From Actinomadura alba (GTDB lineage: Bacteria; Actinomycetota; Actinomycetes; Streptosporangiales; Streptosporangiaceae), in NCBI RefSeq assembly GCF_014323705.1, contig NZ_JABVEC010000009.1, positions 62,001-126,000 of the forward strand: a DNA stretch of 64,000 bases, given 5' to 3'. Shown here piece by piece: positions 50,516 through 60,304 of this stretch. The translations under genes were made by a program, and so were the position numbers. The notes under the pieces were generated by a model. It was not told where the DNA came from, did not search any database, and saw nothing but the letters and a program-made list of their open reading frames with translations. Position 1 is the stretch's first letter, and every line of letters begins with the position of its first letter.

Positions 50516-53500
50516 CGCGCACCCCTGTCCAGGTAGATGGTCGACTCGACGTCGACGTCTCGCAGACTCCACAGCGTCGCGAACGAAGACGCGGTCGCAT
50601 CATCCGACTCGTCCCAACGACCAGCATCGACCAGAAGGCCGGGTTGTCGGTAGCTGCCGTAGGTGAGCGTCGGGTTCTCATCGGCCGCTTCGCGCCACTG
50701 AGCGATGATCTCTTTGATCTGCTGATCCGTCGCATCTCGCTCAGCCGGGCCAGCGACCCGCCCCACGCGGTCCAGGATCCGATCACAGATAACGCTGAGT
50801 TCATCCTCGAAATCGGCGATGTCTGCGGCGGCCTCCTTGGGACGGGCCATCGGGATCATCAGCCGGGCCAGAGCGACGATGGCGGCATGCAGACCACGGT
50901 CGCGGGCACGCGCCGAGAACGGCGTCACGCTGGTCGCCTCGACCTGTCGATAAAGCGCGGAGTGATACGAAGTGAAGTTCTCGTAATGTGAACGGTCCCT
51001 GGATCGCGCCCCGTTAAACAAAGTAACCACAAGTCCAGGCCACTTCCGGCCGACCCGACTGGTCGCCTGGATGTACTCGGAGGTGGACTGAGGTTGTCCC
51101 ATCACGACCATCAAGCCGAGGCGATTCACATCGACGCCCACGGAGATCATGTTGGTGGCGAGGATCACGCCCAGTGCGTCTGGGTACGGCTTGGCCATGT
51201 CCTGGAGGTGGCCGGGGATGGCGCTTGACGGCTCGCGACTGGTCAACTCGATGTCACGACCGATGTCTCGTCGTTTCTGGCCGAGGCTTTCCTTAAGAAG
51301 ATCGAGACGATCATTGACGTCGTCCTGGACCTGAAGCTTGGCGCCACCGAGAAGTCGGAGGCTGTTGAAATACCCCAGGAGGGTCCAGTAAGCGTCGCGA
51401 ACCTCGTCGTCCCCCTCGATCGCCTGGGCGTGATGGAGCAGAGCCGCATATGTACGCACCATCAGGCTGGTCTGGCTGGTGGCCGGCGCCATGAGGCCCA
51501 CGTAGAGTCTGCTCGCCTTCCTCGAAGGTGGCGTTTCAACCGAGAAATAGGAGTCTCGTGCATCCAGCCCGGGCGGCGGAAACTGCTCCACCCGACGGTC
51601 GAACAGCGCGAGGCCCTGGTGCACAGCACGGCGGATCGTGGCCGTGGAGGCGACGACTTTAGGCCGATCACTGATCAGATCGACGGCTGTCTCGTAGAGA
51701 CCGGCCAGAGTGCCCAGCGGACCGGAGATGAGGTGCAGCTCGTCTTGAATGACGAGTTCGGGCGGTGGTTCGGAGCTGAAGTGGTTGAAGAGGTTGCCGA
51801 TCTCCGGCTTCCAGGGAAACCCGGCGAACTTGTCCGCCGTCGCAATGATCAAAGTGGGGCGTACCGAATAGATGGTCTCATCGACCACGTGGACCGGAAG
51901 TCCTTCGGCGAAGTCGCAGCCCGCCGTGCCGCAAGCGATCACCAGCCGATCGTCTGAGACCTTGTAGTCATAGTGGTCGAGAGCGGTGCCGCACCAGCAG
52001 CACGATCGAAGTTGGACCGGGTTCTCCTCCTGCACCTCATTTTTCTTGGCGAGCTTCCGTAGGGAGCGCTTGGTCTCATCCAACGTGTTGGGCGTGGATC
52101 CACGACCCACCCACATACCGATGGAGATCTCGCTTTGGCCGAGACGGCCGGCCGTCTCCCTACGCAGCCACTCCATGCAACACATGAGGAGGGCGGCACG
52201 CTCGAACTGCTGGACCGTCAGCAGGCGAAGCGTGTAGCGCATCAGGACGGTGACCCCACCACCGTTCCGCGGGTCGCGGAATCGCCGGAGGAACGTGGCG
52301 AAGGCGATCAAACCTAGATACGCCTCGGTCTTGCCACCGCCGGTGGGAAACCACAAAACATCGGCGATGCCGCGGTCATCCGACCTCGGATCCGCTAGTC
52401 CCCGGAGGGAAAGGAGCATGAAAGCGATTTGGAACGGCCGCCATGTGCCCGCCGCCTCATCTGGCGATGTTGACTCCCGGTTCGGGGACCTCAGCCATTC
52501 CGTACGGGCACGCTGCATGGCCATGGCCCGGTTTGCAAGTCGGAACGCCTCCATGGGAGCCGCGTCGGTGGGATCTGCCAGGAGCTCGATCCCCGCATCC
52601 ATGCGATCGCAGGCCTCCGAACACCGTTTCAAGTGTTCGGAGGCCGTCTCGCGAAAGCTGTCGGCCGAGATGCTTTGAAGCTGCCCGCTCCTACGCTGAA
52701 TCCACGCACGATAGCCCGATGTCAGGGTCTTCAGCGCGGCGATGACCTCGGCGTCGGATGCACTCGCGAGCCGATGCATTCCGAGTCGGCTCACGTCGAT
52801 CTCAGGGTTGGAGTCGGCCAACCGGAGGTCGTAGGTGGGCACGAACGTCGTGCGAACCCATCGGGTGGTGGGAGTTGTGGCCATGTCGTTGATGGCGACC
52901 TCGATGGGCTCCCACTCCACCGCGCAGCCGTGGCCGGTGGCGAAATTAGGCGCGTGGCGGTAGAGCAGCCTGTAAGCGTTGAGTTCCTCGTCCGTGTCTG
53001 CGGAACCAAGCGATGGACGCTCCACGAAGGGGGAGGATCCGTCTACGGACCGTACCGTGATGCGCGGCTGGAAGAAGGCCATCCCGTCTCGGTCGGCAGC
53101 GTCGCCCGATGATTTGAACTGGTTGAGGAGAGCCAGCGTGACAGCCGAGACTCCTTCGGGATTCGCCGGCCGTGCTCGAACGAAAAGTTCAAGATTGTCG
53201 GCTAGCGCCATCCGCTGCTGGCCTGCCTCCGAGATCTTGATGCTTCGAGGCTCGATCGCGAGGCTCGTGCGCCGCCACGATTCCTCCGCCACGGAGCTGG
53301 TGCGACTCCGACGACCTTCTACAGGGGCATCGGTCACATAGCGCGCGGCCTCTACTTCGACCAGGATCGCATCCGCGACCGTGACGTCGACGGAAAAGGT
53401 CATCCCCATGGAGGACGGGTAACGCACGTTGGCCATGGTCACAGCCGGGTCGGGAACATCGCCTGGGTGCCTGTTCTCCGGCTCTTCATCCAACGCATTG

Positions 53501-53667
53501 CCGTCGGCGACGCTGTCCTGGGATTGCGGAAAGAGGATTCCGGCGGCGTATTTTGTGATGGGTGGGTCCGTGATCGTCTCTTCAAATGCACCGGTCGGAC
53601 CGACCAGGTCTCGTTCCAACCGGGTGACCAGCTCGCGGCGGAACGCATAATGCTTGTCGAAACTCAC
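50512..53667 (-). CDS. drmA: DrmA-like helicase
   Basis: 1051 aa from a GTG at 53667, overlapping the UvrD stop by 4 bases. The N-terminal 420 residues have no named domain. The helicase core shows Walker A VLWFPTGGGKTEAYLG near 442, RYTLRLLTVQQFERA near 480, DEAD-like motif VIQDELHLISGPLG near 641, STATI near 675, and motifs V/VI as ATNMISVGVDVNRLGLMVVMGQP and QATSRVGRKWPG near 860. Four Cys (CCWCG, CGTAGC) between motifs suggest a zinc site. It matches the DISARM core helicase, which with DrmB binds and restricts phage DNA. Confidence 0.92.
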   Translation of the reverse strand: MSFDKHYAFRRELVTRLERDLVGPTGAFEETITDPPITKYAAGILFPQSQDSVADGNALDEEPENRHPGDVPDPAVTMANVRYPSSMGMTFSVDVTVADAILVEVEAARYVTDAPVEGRRSRTSSVAEESWRRTSLAIEPRSIKISEAGQQRMALADNLELFVRARPANPEGVSAVTLALLNQFKSSGDAADRDGMAFFQPRITVRSVDGSSPFVERPSLGSADTDEELNAYRLLYRHAPNFATGHGCAVEWEPIEVAINDMATTPTTRWVRTTFVPTYDLRLADSNPEIDVSRLGMHRLASASDAEVIAALKTLTSGYRAWIQRRSGQLQSISADSFRETASEHLKRCSEACDRMDAGIELLADPTDAAPMEAFRLANRAMAMQRARTEWLRSPNRESTSPDEAAGTWRPFQIAFMLLSLRGLADPRSDDRGIADVLWFPTGGGKTEAYLGLIAFATFLRRFRDPRNGGGVTVLMRYTLRLLTVQQFERAALLMCCMEWLRRETAGRLGQSEISIGMWVGRGSTPNTLDETKRSLRKLAKKNEVQEENPVQLRSCCWCGTALDHYDYKVSDDRLVIACGTAGCDFAEGLPVHVVDETIYSVRPTLIIATADKFAGFPWKPEIGNLFNHFSSEPPPELVIQDELHLISGPLGTLAGLYETAVDLISDRPKVVASTATIRRAVHQGLALFDRRVEQFPPPGLDARDSYFSVETPPSRKASRLYVGLMAPATSQTSLMVRTYAALLHHAQAIEGDDEVRDAYWTLLGYFNSLRLLGGAKLQVQDDVNDRLDLLKESLGQKRRDIGRDIELTSREPSSAIPGHLQDMAKPYPDALGVILATNMISVGVDVNRLGLMVVMGQPQSTSEYIQATSRVGRKWPGLVVTLFNGARSRDRSHYENFTSYHSALYRQVEATSVTPFSARARDRGLHAAIVALARLMIPMARPKEAAADIADFEDELSVICDRILDRVGRVAGPAERDATDQQIKEIIAQWREAADENPTLTYGSYRQPGLLVDAGRWDESDDATASSFATLWSLRDVDVESTIYLDRGAR

Positions 53668-55478
53668 GACCGCTCTCCAGCCCAGTCGAAACGGCCCAGT
53701 CCTACGATCCGTGGTCGAAGCCAAACGCCTGACCAGCCGAGGCCGGCATTGAGGCCGGCGGCTTCACGGCCGATCACGGTTTCCATGGTATCCACTCGGA
53801 GGTCCTTGATCTTAGGGGGCAACCTGCGGTCGCGACCGGGCAGAAGCGCTCTGAACGCTCTGGCGAAGGACTCTGTGGTCACACCAATGTGGCGACCTTC
53901 ATGATCCACGGCGTATGAGGCAAAGTCCTCGGAGGAGATGACCGGAAGCCGAACGAGCGCGACGGGGTCACCCTCTCGTACGGCAGTCGCCAGGTAGTTC
54001 TGGATCTCTTGTGGATCTTCCTCGAAGCCGAGCGTGCCCGGCGGTTCCTCCCAGTTGACGTCTTCCGAACGGATCTCCATGCCGAGATTTCGCCCGGCCT
54101 TGAAACCCAGTTCGGCCCACCGCCCGTCCCCCTGCCGCTGGAGGCGACCGGTGGTGAGCTTGGCGATCGGCTTCACGTGGATTAGGAGGTCACGAGGGCG
54201 GGTCATCGCCACATACAGCAGTCGAGCACGCTCGGCCTGCTCGATGGGATCGTCCTCGGGTGCATCGCCTGGATCCAGGACGATGACTTGATCGAATTCG
54301 AGCCCCTTCGCTCTGTGGATGGTGGAGACGACAAGCCCTTCCGACGTCTGTTTCGTAAGCTCATCGGGGAAGTCTCCACGGATCAACCGCTTCCGGATCG
54401 CGGGAAGATCGAGCGTCTCACCGCGATGGCTTGGGTCCATGCGTCGAAGGAGCTCCCAGGAGGACTCCGGATCGGGACCGGCGTTCCTGAGAACCTCCAG
54501 GACCTCGCGCTTCTTCGGCTGCTTGGAATCAAGTTCGCGGTAGAGCGAGCCGACCCACGAAGGGATGACCTTGTCTTGGGCAGAATGCTGGAGGCGATGC
54601 CGAACACCGAGGTCGTGAAGCCGTCGTGAAACCAGGAGGACTTCATCGTTCGATCTGCACAGCACTGCGGTCGTACCTGTCATACGAGCCATGACGGGAG
54701 CTGCTTGATCGATCGTGCCTAGGGAGTCCCCTGCCATGAGCACGCTGCGCAGGCCTCGCTGAATCTCGGCGAAGGGTGCATCCACGGGCCCCAGCGCATC
54801 GCCGAAAATGAGCGCCGCCCTGGCCTCCGGCTCGCGAGCACGGAAGTTGCCCGCGAGCGAGACCTCAACAAGGTCGTCGTTGAAGTGTTTGCGCACCTCC
54901 GCGTACAGCCGAGCGGCGCCCTCCAGGCGCTCCTGTGGGTCGTCAAGCTGGAAGCCGTAGATGCCTTGGGCAGGATCACCTAGCAGGGTGAAGCCCTCGA
55001 TGTCGGTGCCCAATAGTGCCAATATAAGCTCGGCGCGATCACCGACGAGATCCTGGACTTCGTCGACGATGAGATGACGAAGCTCACCGATCAGTTCTCC
55101 GGCATCCGGGTCTTCTTTGATCAGTCGAGTCGCCTCACGGATCCGTGGTCCGAACCCCTGGCGCTGCCAGAGGCCGTCTGGTACGACCTCGGATAGCAGC
55201 CAGGTCGCAAAGGAGTCGAACGTCCGAACGTCGACATGCGCGGCGGCTGTTCCAAAGGTGGTCAGACGCTGCCTGACCTCGCTGACCGCTGCGCGCGAGA
55301 AGCTCAGAACCAGCAGCTCGGACGGTTCGAGTTCCTCCTCCTCGATGAGATGGGCGAGGCGATGGACCAGAGACAGTGTCTTGCCGGAGCCCGCGGGAGC
55401 CGTCACCAGGAGACGAGCATCAACAGTTTCCTCAACGAGCTGCCGTTGCTGCTCCGTCAACTGAACGTGGGTGGTCAT
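53664..55478 (-). CDS. UvrD/Rep-family (SF1) helicase
   Basis: 604 aa from the ATG at 55478, which overlaps the stop of the 1572-aa gene (ATGA). Motifs: Q-motif LTEQQRQLVE, Walker A VTAPAGSGKTLSLVHR near 25, RTFDSFATWLL near 82, motif II LIVDEVQDLVGDRAEL near 137, LLGDPAQGIYGFQ near 165, VSTIHRAKGLEFDQVIVLD near 385 and LLYVAMTRPRDLL near 420. All catalytic motifs are present, so it should translocate on single-stranded DNA. The C-terminal 180 residues are not a known nuclease. A UvrD-type protein is not part of the DISARM classes I know, yet it is locked by overlaps between two helicases here. Confidence 0.93.
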   Translation of the reverse strand: MTTHVQLTEQQRQLVEETVDARLLVTAPAGSGKTLSLVHRLAHLIEEEELEPSELLVLSFSRAAVSEVRQRLTTFGTAAAHVDVRTFDSFATWLLSEVVPDGLWQRQGFGPRIREATRLIKEDPDAGELIGELRHLIVDEVQDLVGDRAELILALLGTDIEGFTLLGDPAQGIYGFQLDDPQERLEGAARLYAEVRKHFNDDLVEVSLAGNFRAREPEARAALIFGDALGPVDAPFAEIQRGLRSVLMAGDSLGTIDQAAPVMARMTGTTAVLCRSNDEVLLVSRRLHDLGVRHRLQHSAQDKVIPSWVGSLYRELDSKQPKKREVLEVLRNAGPDPESSWELLRRMDPSHRGETLDLPAIRKRLIRGDFPDELTKQTSEGLVVSTIHRAKGLEFDQVIVLDPGDAPEDDPIEQAERARLLYVAMTRPRDLLIHVKPIAKLTTGRLQRQGDGRWAELGFKAGRNLGMEIRSEDVNWEEPPGTLGFEEDPQEIQNYLATAVREGDPVALVRLPVISSEDFASYAVDHEGRHIGVTTESFARAFRALLPGRDRRLPPKIKDLRVDTMETVIGREAAGLNAGLGWSGVWLRPRIVGLGRFDWAGERS

Positions 55479-58400
55479 CGGCTCTTCCAGAGGTACTCGA
55501 ACTGGCGGAACGCGAGCTCTTCGCCGTATTGGGCGATGTTGTCGGCGACGTTGATGATGAGGCACTCCTCCTTGCCGCGGTTCAGCGGACCGCGAATGCC
55601 TCGGCCGATCATCTGCTGGTAGACGTTGGGGCTGTACGTCGGCCGAGCGACGATCACGGCCCGGGTCGCCGGCGCGTCGAATCCCTGGGACAAGACGTTG
55701 TAGTTGGCCAGGACGCGAATCTTGCCCTGCCGGAACTGCTCGATCGCATTCCGGCGCTGACCAAGATCGGTATCGCTCGATACGGCAGCGGCTGATAGTC
55801 CCTTGCGGGTGAGAAGCGCTGCCATGGTCTGGGCATGATTGACGGACGTGGCGAACAGCAGGATCGGCCAGTCGTCCGGCAAGTCGAGGATCTTGTCGAT
55901 CAGGATTCGGTTACGGACCGTGTCGTGGCCGAGTCGTTCCTCGGCCGAAGCCGGCAGACGACGCAGTTGTTCGAGTGTGTCTCGCTCCCGCGCGCTCAGA
56001 TCGAGCCTGGCGCCCGGGAGTTCCTCGTGTTTGACCTGGGCCAGCACACCGAGCTTCTGCAGGGTGGCGTACGGCTCGGCGCCCAGGAGCTCCGTGCCGT
56101 CCCGGTGATGGTCCAGCCGGTTTCGGCCATAGCGAGCGACCAGCCGGTCGGACTCCTCGGTATTGGTCCCGCGGAAGGGTGTTGCGGTCAAGCCGACCAG
56201 GGGGCATCGCGATCGATGCGGAGTCAACCCAAGCGCAGCCAAGACCTGCGTGTATCGCGGACTGATCGAAGTATGTGCCTCATCCACGACGACGGCTTGG
56301 GCTTCGCGTAGCCACGCGTATTCGTCAGCGCCGATGACCCTTTCCAACTTGGCGTCGGTGGCTATGACGAGGTGATATCCCTCTCCCACGGGATCCGCTT
56401 CGTTCGTGGTCCACAGTCTGCTGATCGTCAGCTGCTGGGCCGGACCAGTGTGGCGCCACACCATTTGCCACGTCTGGACCGCCTGTTCGCACAGCTCCTC
56501 CGTCTGCGCCACCCACAGAACAGGGATGGAGACGGCCTCGGGCGGAAGTGATCGCAAGCGGCGGATGATCGCCTCGACGGCGACTCTGGTCTTGCCCGCG
56601 CCGGTAGGCAGGCTGAGCATCCCTCGTAGGGCGGGTCGGCTTTGGAGCACATCCAGAATCCGATCGACCATGAGTTCCTGGTAGTCATGCAAGGCCGGGA
56701 AGTCCACGGGGCCTTGCACGGTGAGCACCGGGTCGAGGCCGGGCTGCCGGAACCCGGCATACTCAGCGGGGAAACCAAGATCCGCTACGAATGTCTTCGC
56801 CTGATGGTTACCGGCCATCTGGGTCGGTACGGGAAATCCTCGATCCTCTAGTTGCTGTCGGAACTCACGCAGAACACCTGATCCGTACACGGCGAGCGCC
56901 AACTCGGCGACGGTCCGGTCGTCGACCGGGCCTTCCTCGGCCTCGACGACGTCGACCAGACCGTACGGCAGCCGTTCCCGGAGGACGTCGCCACTGAGCA
57001 TGGCCACCAGTTTGTCTCTGAGATCCGACAGTTCTCGAACCTTGACGATCTGCTGGCCTCGCTGGATGTCCCTACGGTGTTGAAGGACCTGCCGACAACG
57101 TTCGTCCGAGAGTCCCAGCCTGAGGAATGCGTTCAACTCCCTGAGGAGCGCCAGATCATCGCCACGATCGAGCCAGTAGATCGTCTCATCGCGCCGGCCG
57201 ATGTCGACCGGTTCCGAAGTCTGGCCCGAGGGTGTACGGATGAGTTGCTCCAGGGCCTCACAGCGCAGCAGGTCGAGGCCGCGCAGCGGACGCCCGGGTT
57301 CGAATTTCAGCTGCGGGAACACATCCTCCAGGGGGATCGGCTGACCTGAGTACGACGCACGGATTTCAGTGATGTAGACCTCGTCGAAGGTCTTCATCCC
57401 CCACTGGTTCACGAGCTGGGCGACGTTGTCCGACTCGGGAACGAGCAGAGCCGGGGTGCCGCCTGCCATGAGACGTCGGTACTTACTGGAGTCCGCAGTG
57501 GCAACAGCCTCCGCAGGGGGGCAGGTGATCCACGTCTCGCCCTGACGGCAACGAATCTTGGGAGGAGCGCTCAACTGCGTGGCGGCAAGCGCATACAGGG
57601 CGCCGAGCTCCACATGTCTCTCACTCTCAAGAGCCTGGTTGAGGAGCGACAGCCACAGAGTTCCCTTGATCTCCTCCAAGGTATTGGCGAGGCCGAGAGC
57701 ACGTGCAAGCCCGGGATCGAGATCGGCGACCGGCAGGACGCGAGCATGGTCCGTCAAGCCGGGACCGACACAGTCTGCGATGCGACGGATTCCCATCGAC
57801 GTGGCGAGCCTGCCGCTCTTCTCGATGGCCCATACCAGCGGTGACGGAATGGGCAGGGGTGCGTCATCGGGACGAGTGAGCGCGTAGACCGTCCAGGTGG
57901 TCACCAATCCCTTGGGCGGCAGGTTCTGGATGAATCGGGAGCGCGCCGCCGGCGTAAGGCCGGACAGAAGCCCGAGGTGCCCGGCCGGGGGGGCGCCTAT
58001 GACCACGATCTTGCCTTGCTGTGGCCTGCGATCGCCTGCCGGAAGGACCTTGTAGTACCTGTCGATCATGCTCGACTTGTAGTCGTAGAACCACACCGCC
58101 GACGAAGGGGCCACGTCAGGAATCGGCGTGTCAGACATACCCAGCCGGCGCAGCATTTCCATGTCATCGTGGTGGAAATCCTCGTCCACCACGAATTCCG
58201 AGTCATCGGGACTCCCGGACGGGATGACGGCGCCAGGGAGAAGGCAGTCGCTCAGCCGTTTGTAGGTCCCGGCACGTGTGCGGACCTTGAGATCTGCAAG
58301 GGCGTCTCGACTGATCAGGTGCTCGATGGACCGCTCGGTGCCGGCCTGTCGAGCAAGCAGCCAGAGCCGGTCCCAATCTGGTCCACGGTAGTTGACGAAG

Positions 58401-60193
58401 CCCCCGGAGACGGCCGCGGAGAAGCGACCGAAAGCGTCTGCCTCCTTGATGTCGAGGATTTCGAGGGAACGAGAGACGGCAGGGTCGTCCTCCAACTCCG
58501 GGTCTACGTAGACCGTGTCCGCGGCGGGGGGATCCATCGCCGTGCGCCGGAAGACCCTCCCCTCTAGAGGGGGGACCAGCCGTCCGTCCGCCGTCCGCAG
58601 AACCGCGGATCTGCGTGCCTGATCCTTGTACGGGTGACCCTCGGCGACCAGCTCTGCAACGATCGACAACGCAACGGCCGATGCAGCGACTGAACCATCG
58701 GAGACCAAGGCCTCCAACCACTCCTGGACTGTGGCGGCCCTACCTCCTGACTCCTCGATCAGCGCGTCGGCGCGGGCTCGTCGCGTCGCTGTTCTTTCGA
58801 CGGAGGGATGGCACCACTCAGCAGGACGACCAGGGTGGGTGGCCCACCGCTCGACCCATGTCTTCCAGCGCCGCACGGCGTCGGCATCGGGTGATGGTGC
58901 TTTCGGGTGGATCCGCACGTCTCCAGGGCGCTGGAACACCCCTTTTTGATCAGGTAGAGAGCGGTTGTGCGCTGCCTCTGCGCGGACAAGGTCGGTGAGA
59001 AGCTCGTCTGCCCAGTTGCGAACCTCGCGTCCGCGCGCGGTGATCAGTTCCAATGGCCGCGCAGGATCTTCAGAGGTGGCGAGTTCCGGCAGGGAGGCAA
59101 CGATCAGTCGAGCGGCCTCCTTCATCAGTTCCTCGTTGAAGACGTTGCCCTTGAGGATATGCTGGCGATCCTCATTGGTCTTCCAAGCGGCGTTCAGGAC
59201 GCCACTCAAGGTGGTCTTGTACTCCGTGGGAAAGAACGCCCAAAAGGTGCCTTCTTTCTGCCAGCCGGAGTCCGGAACAGCCCAGGCGATGGGAACCGCG
59301 ACACGGTTGCGATACTCGCCGGCGTCGGCCCACGCGTCGTCGGAGAGAGGGGAGTTCGTCTCGAAGACCGACCACTCCAAGGGCTCCGCTTCGACACCGT
59401 TCTCGATCACCTGGAGCGAGCGGCGACTACCTTCGCCTCCCACGAGGATCTCCCTGCGGTACGTGACGTTCCTGCGGTCCTCCAGAATCACGCGGCCGGC
59501 GTGTGGAGAGAACACGGCGAACACGGCCGGGAACTCCCGCAGTTGCTCAGCCAGCTGATGAGCGAACCTGCCGTCGCGTAGCGGAAGCTTGACCACGGTG
59601 GTGGCCCAGGACATCAGTTCGTTCAGCGTCGGGTCGGCCATGCGCTCCCGGTCTGCGTCAAGTAGATGCGCAATACGAAGCACCGGTGTGGGCCCTGCCC
59701 CGGGGATGCGTTCCGCAATCCGTTCCCGAGCGCGGCTTGCAGACCATCCGAAGGAACCACTGCGGCTGAAGAAAAGCGGCTGATCGGAAACGCTCAGGAC
59801 GGACTTGAATCCGACGCCGAAGCGCCCGATCTCCGCACCGCGCTTGCGTGACAGGTGCGATGCCAGAATGGTTCGGGCGCCTTCAGCAGTGATCGGGTTG
59901 CCGCGATTCGCGCAGTACAACGTCTCCGCCGCGAGCACAACGTGGATAAGCCCGTGACGAGCGACCCGAAGCTCGTCGGCGCCGTTTTGGATCAGCTCGT
60001 ACAGCTGCCGATGTCCGTACCCTCCCTCTCTGATGGACGTCTCGATGTTCGCATGTTCCTCGATCAGATCTGCGTTGGCCACATAGGACTGGAGGCACGC
60101 CTCAGACTGAGCCAGGACGACCTGACCGACGGGGCCGTCCCCTCCTGACCAACCAGAGCGTCCGGCACGCTCGGCCTCGTTCGGACTGACCAC
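55475..60193 (-). CDS. GHKL (sacsin-type) ATPase fused to SF2 helicase
   Basis: 1572 aa from a GTG at 60193 with GAGGAG 11 bases upstream. Residues 30-160 form a Bergerat ATPase of the sacsin type: RQLYELIQNGADEL (N-box), LYCANRGNPI in the G1 position, HLSRKRGAEIGRFGVGFKSV (G2). A long middle of about 1000 residues follows. The C-terminal 420 residues are an SF2 helicase: LHDYQELMVDRIL, MLSLPTGAGKTRVAVEA near 1194, VVVDEAHTSISPRY near 1301, PLVGLTATPFRG, RVLANYNVLSQGFDAPATRAVIV and QMIGRGIRGP near 1529. Two ATP-driven machines in one chain suggest a clamp- or chaperone-like gate on DNA. Other sacsin-like ATPases occur in defence loci. Confidence 0.92.
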   Translation of the reverse strand: MVSPNEAERAGRSGWSGGDGPVGQVVLAQSEACLQSYVANADLIEEHANIETSIREGGYGHRQLYELIQNGADELRVARHGLIHVVLAAETLYCANRGNPITAEGARTILASHLSRKRGAEIGRFGVGFKSVLSVSDQPLFFSRSGSFGWSASRARERIAERIPGAGPTPVLRIAHLLDADRERMADPTLNELMSWATTVVKLPLRDGRFAHQLAEQLREFPAVFAVFSPHAGRVILEDRRNVTYRREILVGGEGSRRSLQVIENGVEAEPLEWSVFETNSPLSDDAWADAGEYRNRVAVPIAWAVPDSGWQKEGTFWAFFPTEYKTTLSGVLNAAWKTNEDRQHILKGNVFNEELMKEAARLIVASLPELATSEDPARPLELITARGREVRNWADELLTDLVRAEAAHNRSLPDQKGVFQRPGDVRIHPKAPSPDADAVRRWKTWVERWATHPGRPAEWCHPSVERTATRRARADALIEESGGRAATVQEWLEALVSDGSVAASAVALSIVAELVAEGHPYKDQARRSAVLRTADGRLVPPLEGRVFRRTAMDPPAADTVYVDPELEDDPAVSRSLEILDIKEADAFGRFSAAVSGGFVNYRGPDWDRLWLLARQAGTERSIEHLISRDALADLKVRTRAGTYKRLSDCLLPGAVIPSGSPDDSEFVVDEDFHHDDMEMLRRLGMSDTPIPDVAPSSAVWFYDYKSSMIDRYYKVLPAGDRRPQQGKIVVIGAPPAGHLGLLSGLTPAARSRFIQNLPPKGLVTTWTVYALTRPDDAPLPIPSPLVWAIEKSGRLATSMGIRRIADCVGPGLTDHARVLPVADLDPGLARALGLANTLEEIKGTLWLSLLNQALESERHVELGALYALAATQLSAPPKIRCRQGETWITCPPAEAVATADSSKYRRLMAGGTPALLVPESDNVAQLVNQWGMKTFDEVYITEIRASYSGQPIPLEDVFPQLKFEPGRPLRGLDLLRCEALEQLIRTPSGQTSEPVDIGRRDETIYWLDRGDDLALLRELNAFLRLGLSDERCRQVLQHRRDIQRGQQIVKVRELSDLRDKLVAMLSGDVLRERLPYGLVDVVEAEEGPVDDRTVAELALAVYGSGVLREFRQQLEDRGFPVPTQMAGNHQAKTFVADLGFPAEYAGFRQPGLDPVLTVQGPVDFPALHDYQELMVDRILDVLQSRPALRGMLSLPTGAGKTRVAVEAIIRRLRSLPPEAVSIPVLWVAQTEELCEQAVQTWQMVWRHTGPAQQLTISRLWTTNEADPVGEGYHLVIATDAKLERVIGADEYAWLREAQAVVVDEAHTSISPRYTQVLAALGLTPHRSRCPLVGLTATPFRGTNTEESDRLVARYGRNRLDHHRDGTELLGAEPYATLQKLGVLAQVKHEELPGARLDLSARERDTLEQLRRLPASAEERLGHDTVRNRILIDKILDLPDDWPILLFATSVNHAQTMAALLTRKGLSAAAVSSDTDLGQRRNAIEQFRQGKIRVLANYNVLSQGFDAPATRAVIVARPTYSPNVYQQMIGRGIRGPLNRGKEECLIINVADNIAQYGEELAFRQFEYLWKSR

Positions 60194-60215
60194 TGGGATC
60201 CGTTCTCCTCACGAA

Positions 60216-60255
60216 CACGAGGGATGTGTCTGCTGTCACGAGGGATGTCTGCTGT
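60216..60255. repeat. Tandem repeat before the GHKL-helicase gene
   Basis: CACGAGGGATGTGTCTGCTG (60216-60236) is followed directly by a near copy lacking two bases (60237-60255). It lies in the 111-base gap upstream of the 1572-aa gene and may be a regulatory site or slippage product. Confidence 0.5.
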
Positions 60256-60304
60256 AGTGACGTTATGCCAGAGAGGTACGACAGATGAGTGAAACCTACG
60301 ACCG

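Noticed and set aside
60216..60255. CRISPR-like repeat
   Set aside because: Only two adjacent copies with no spacers.
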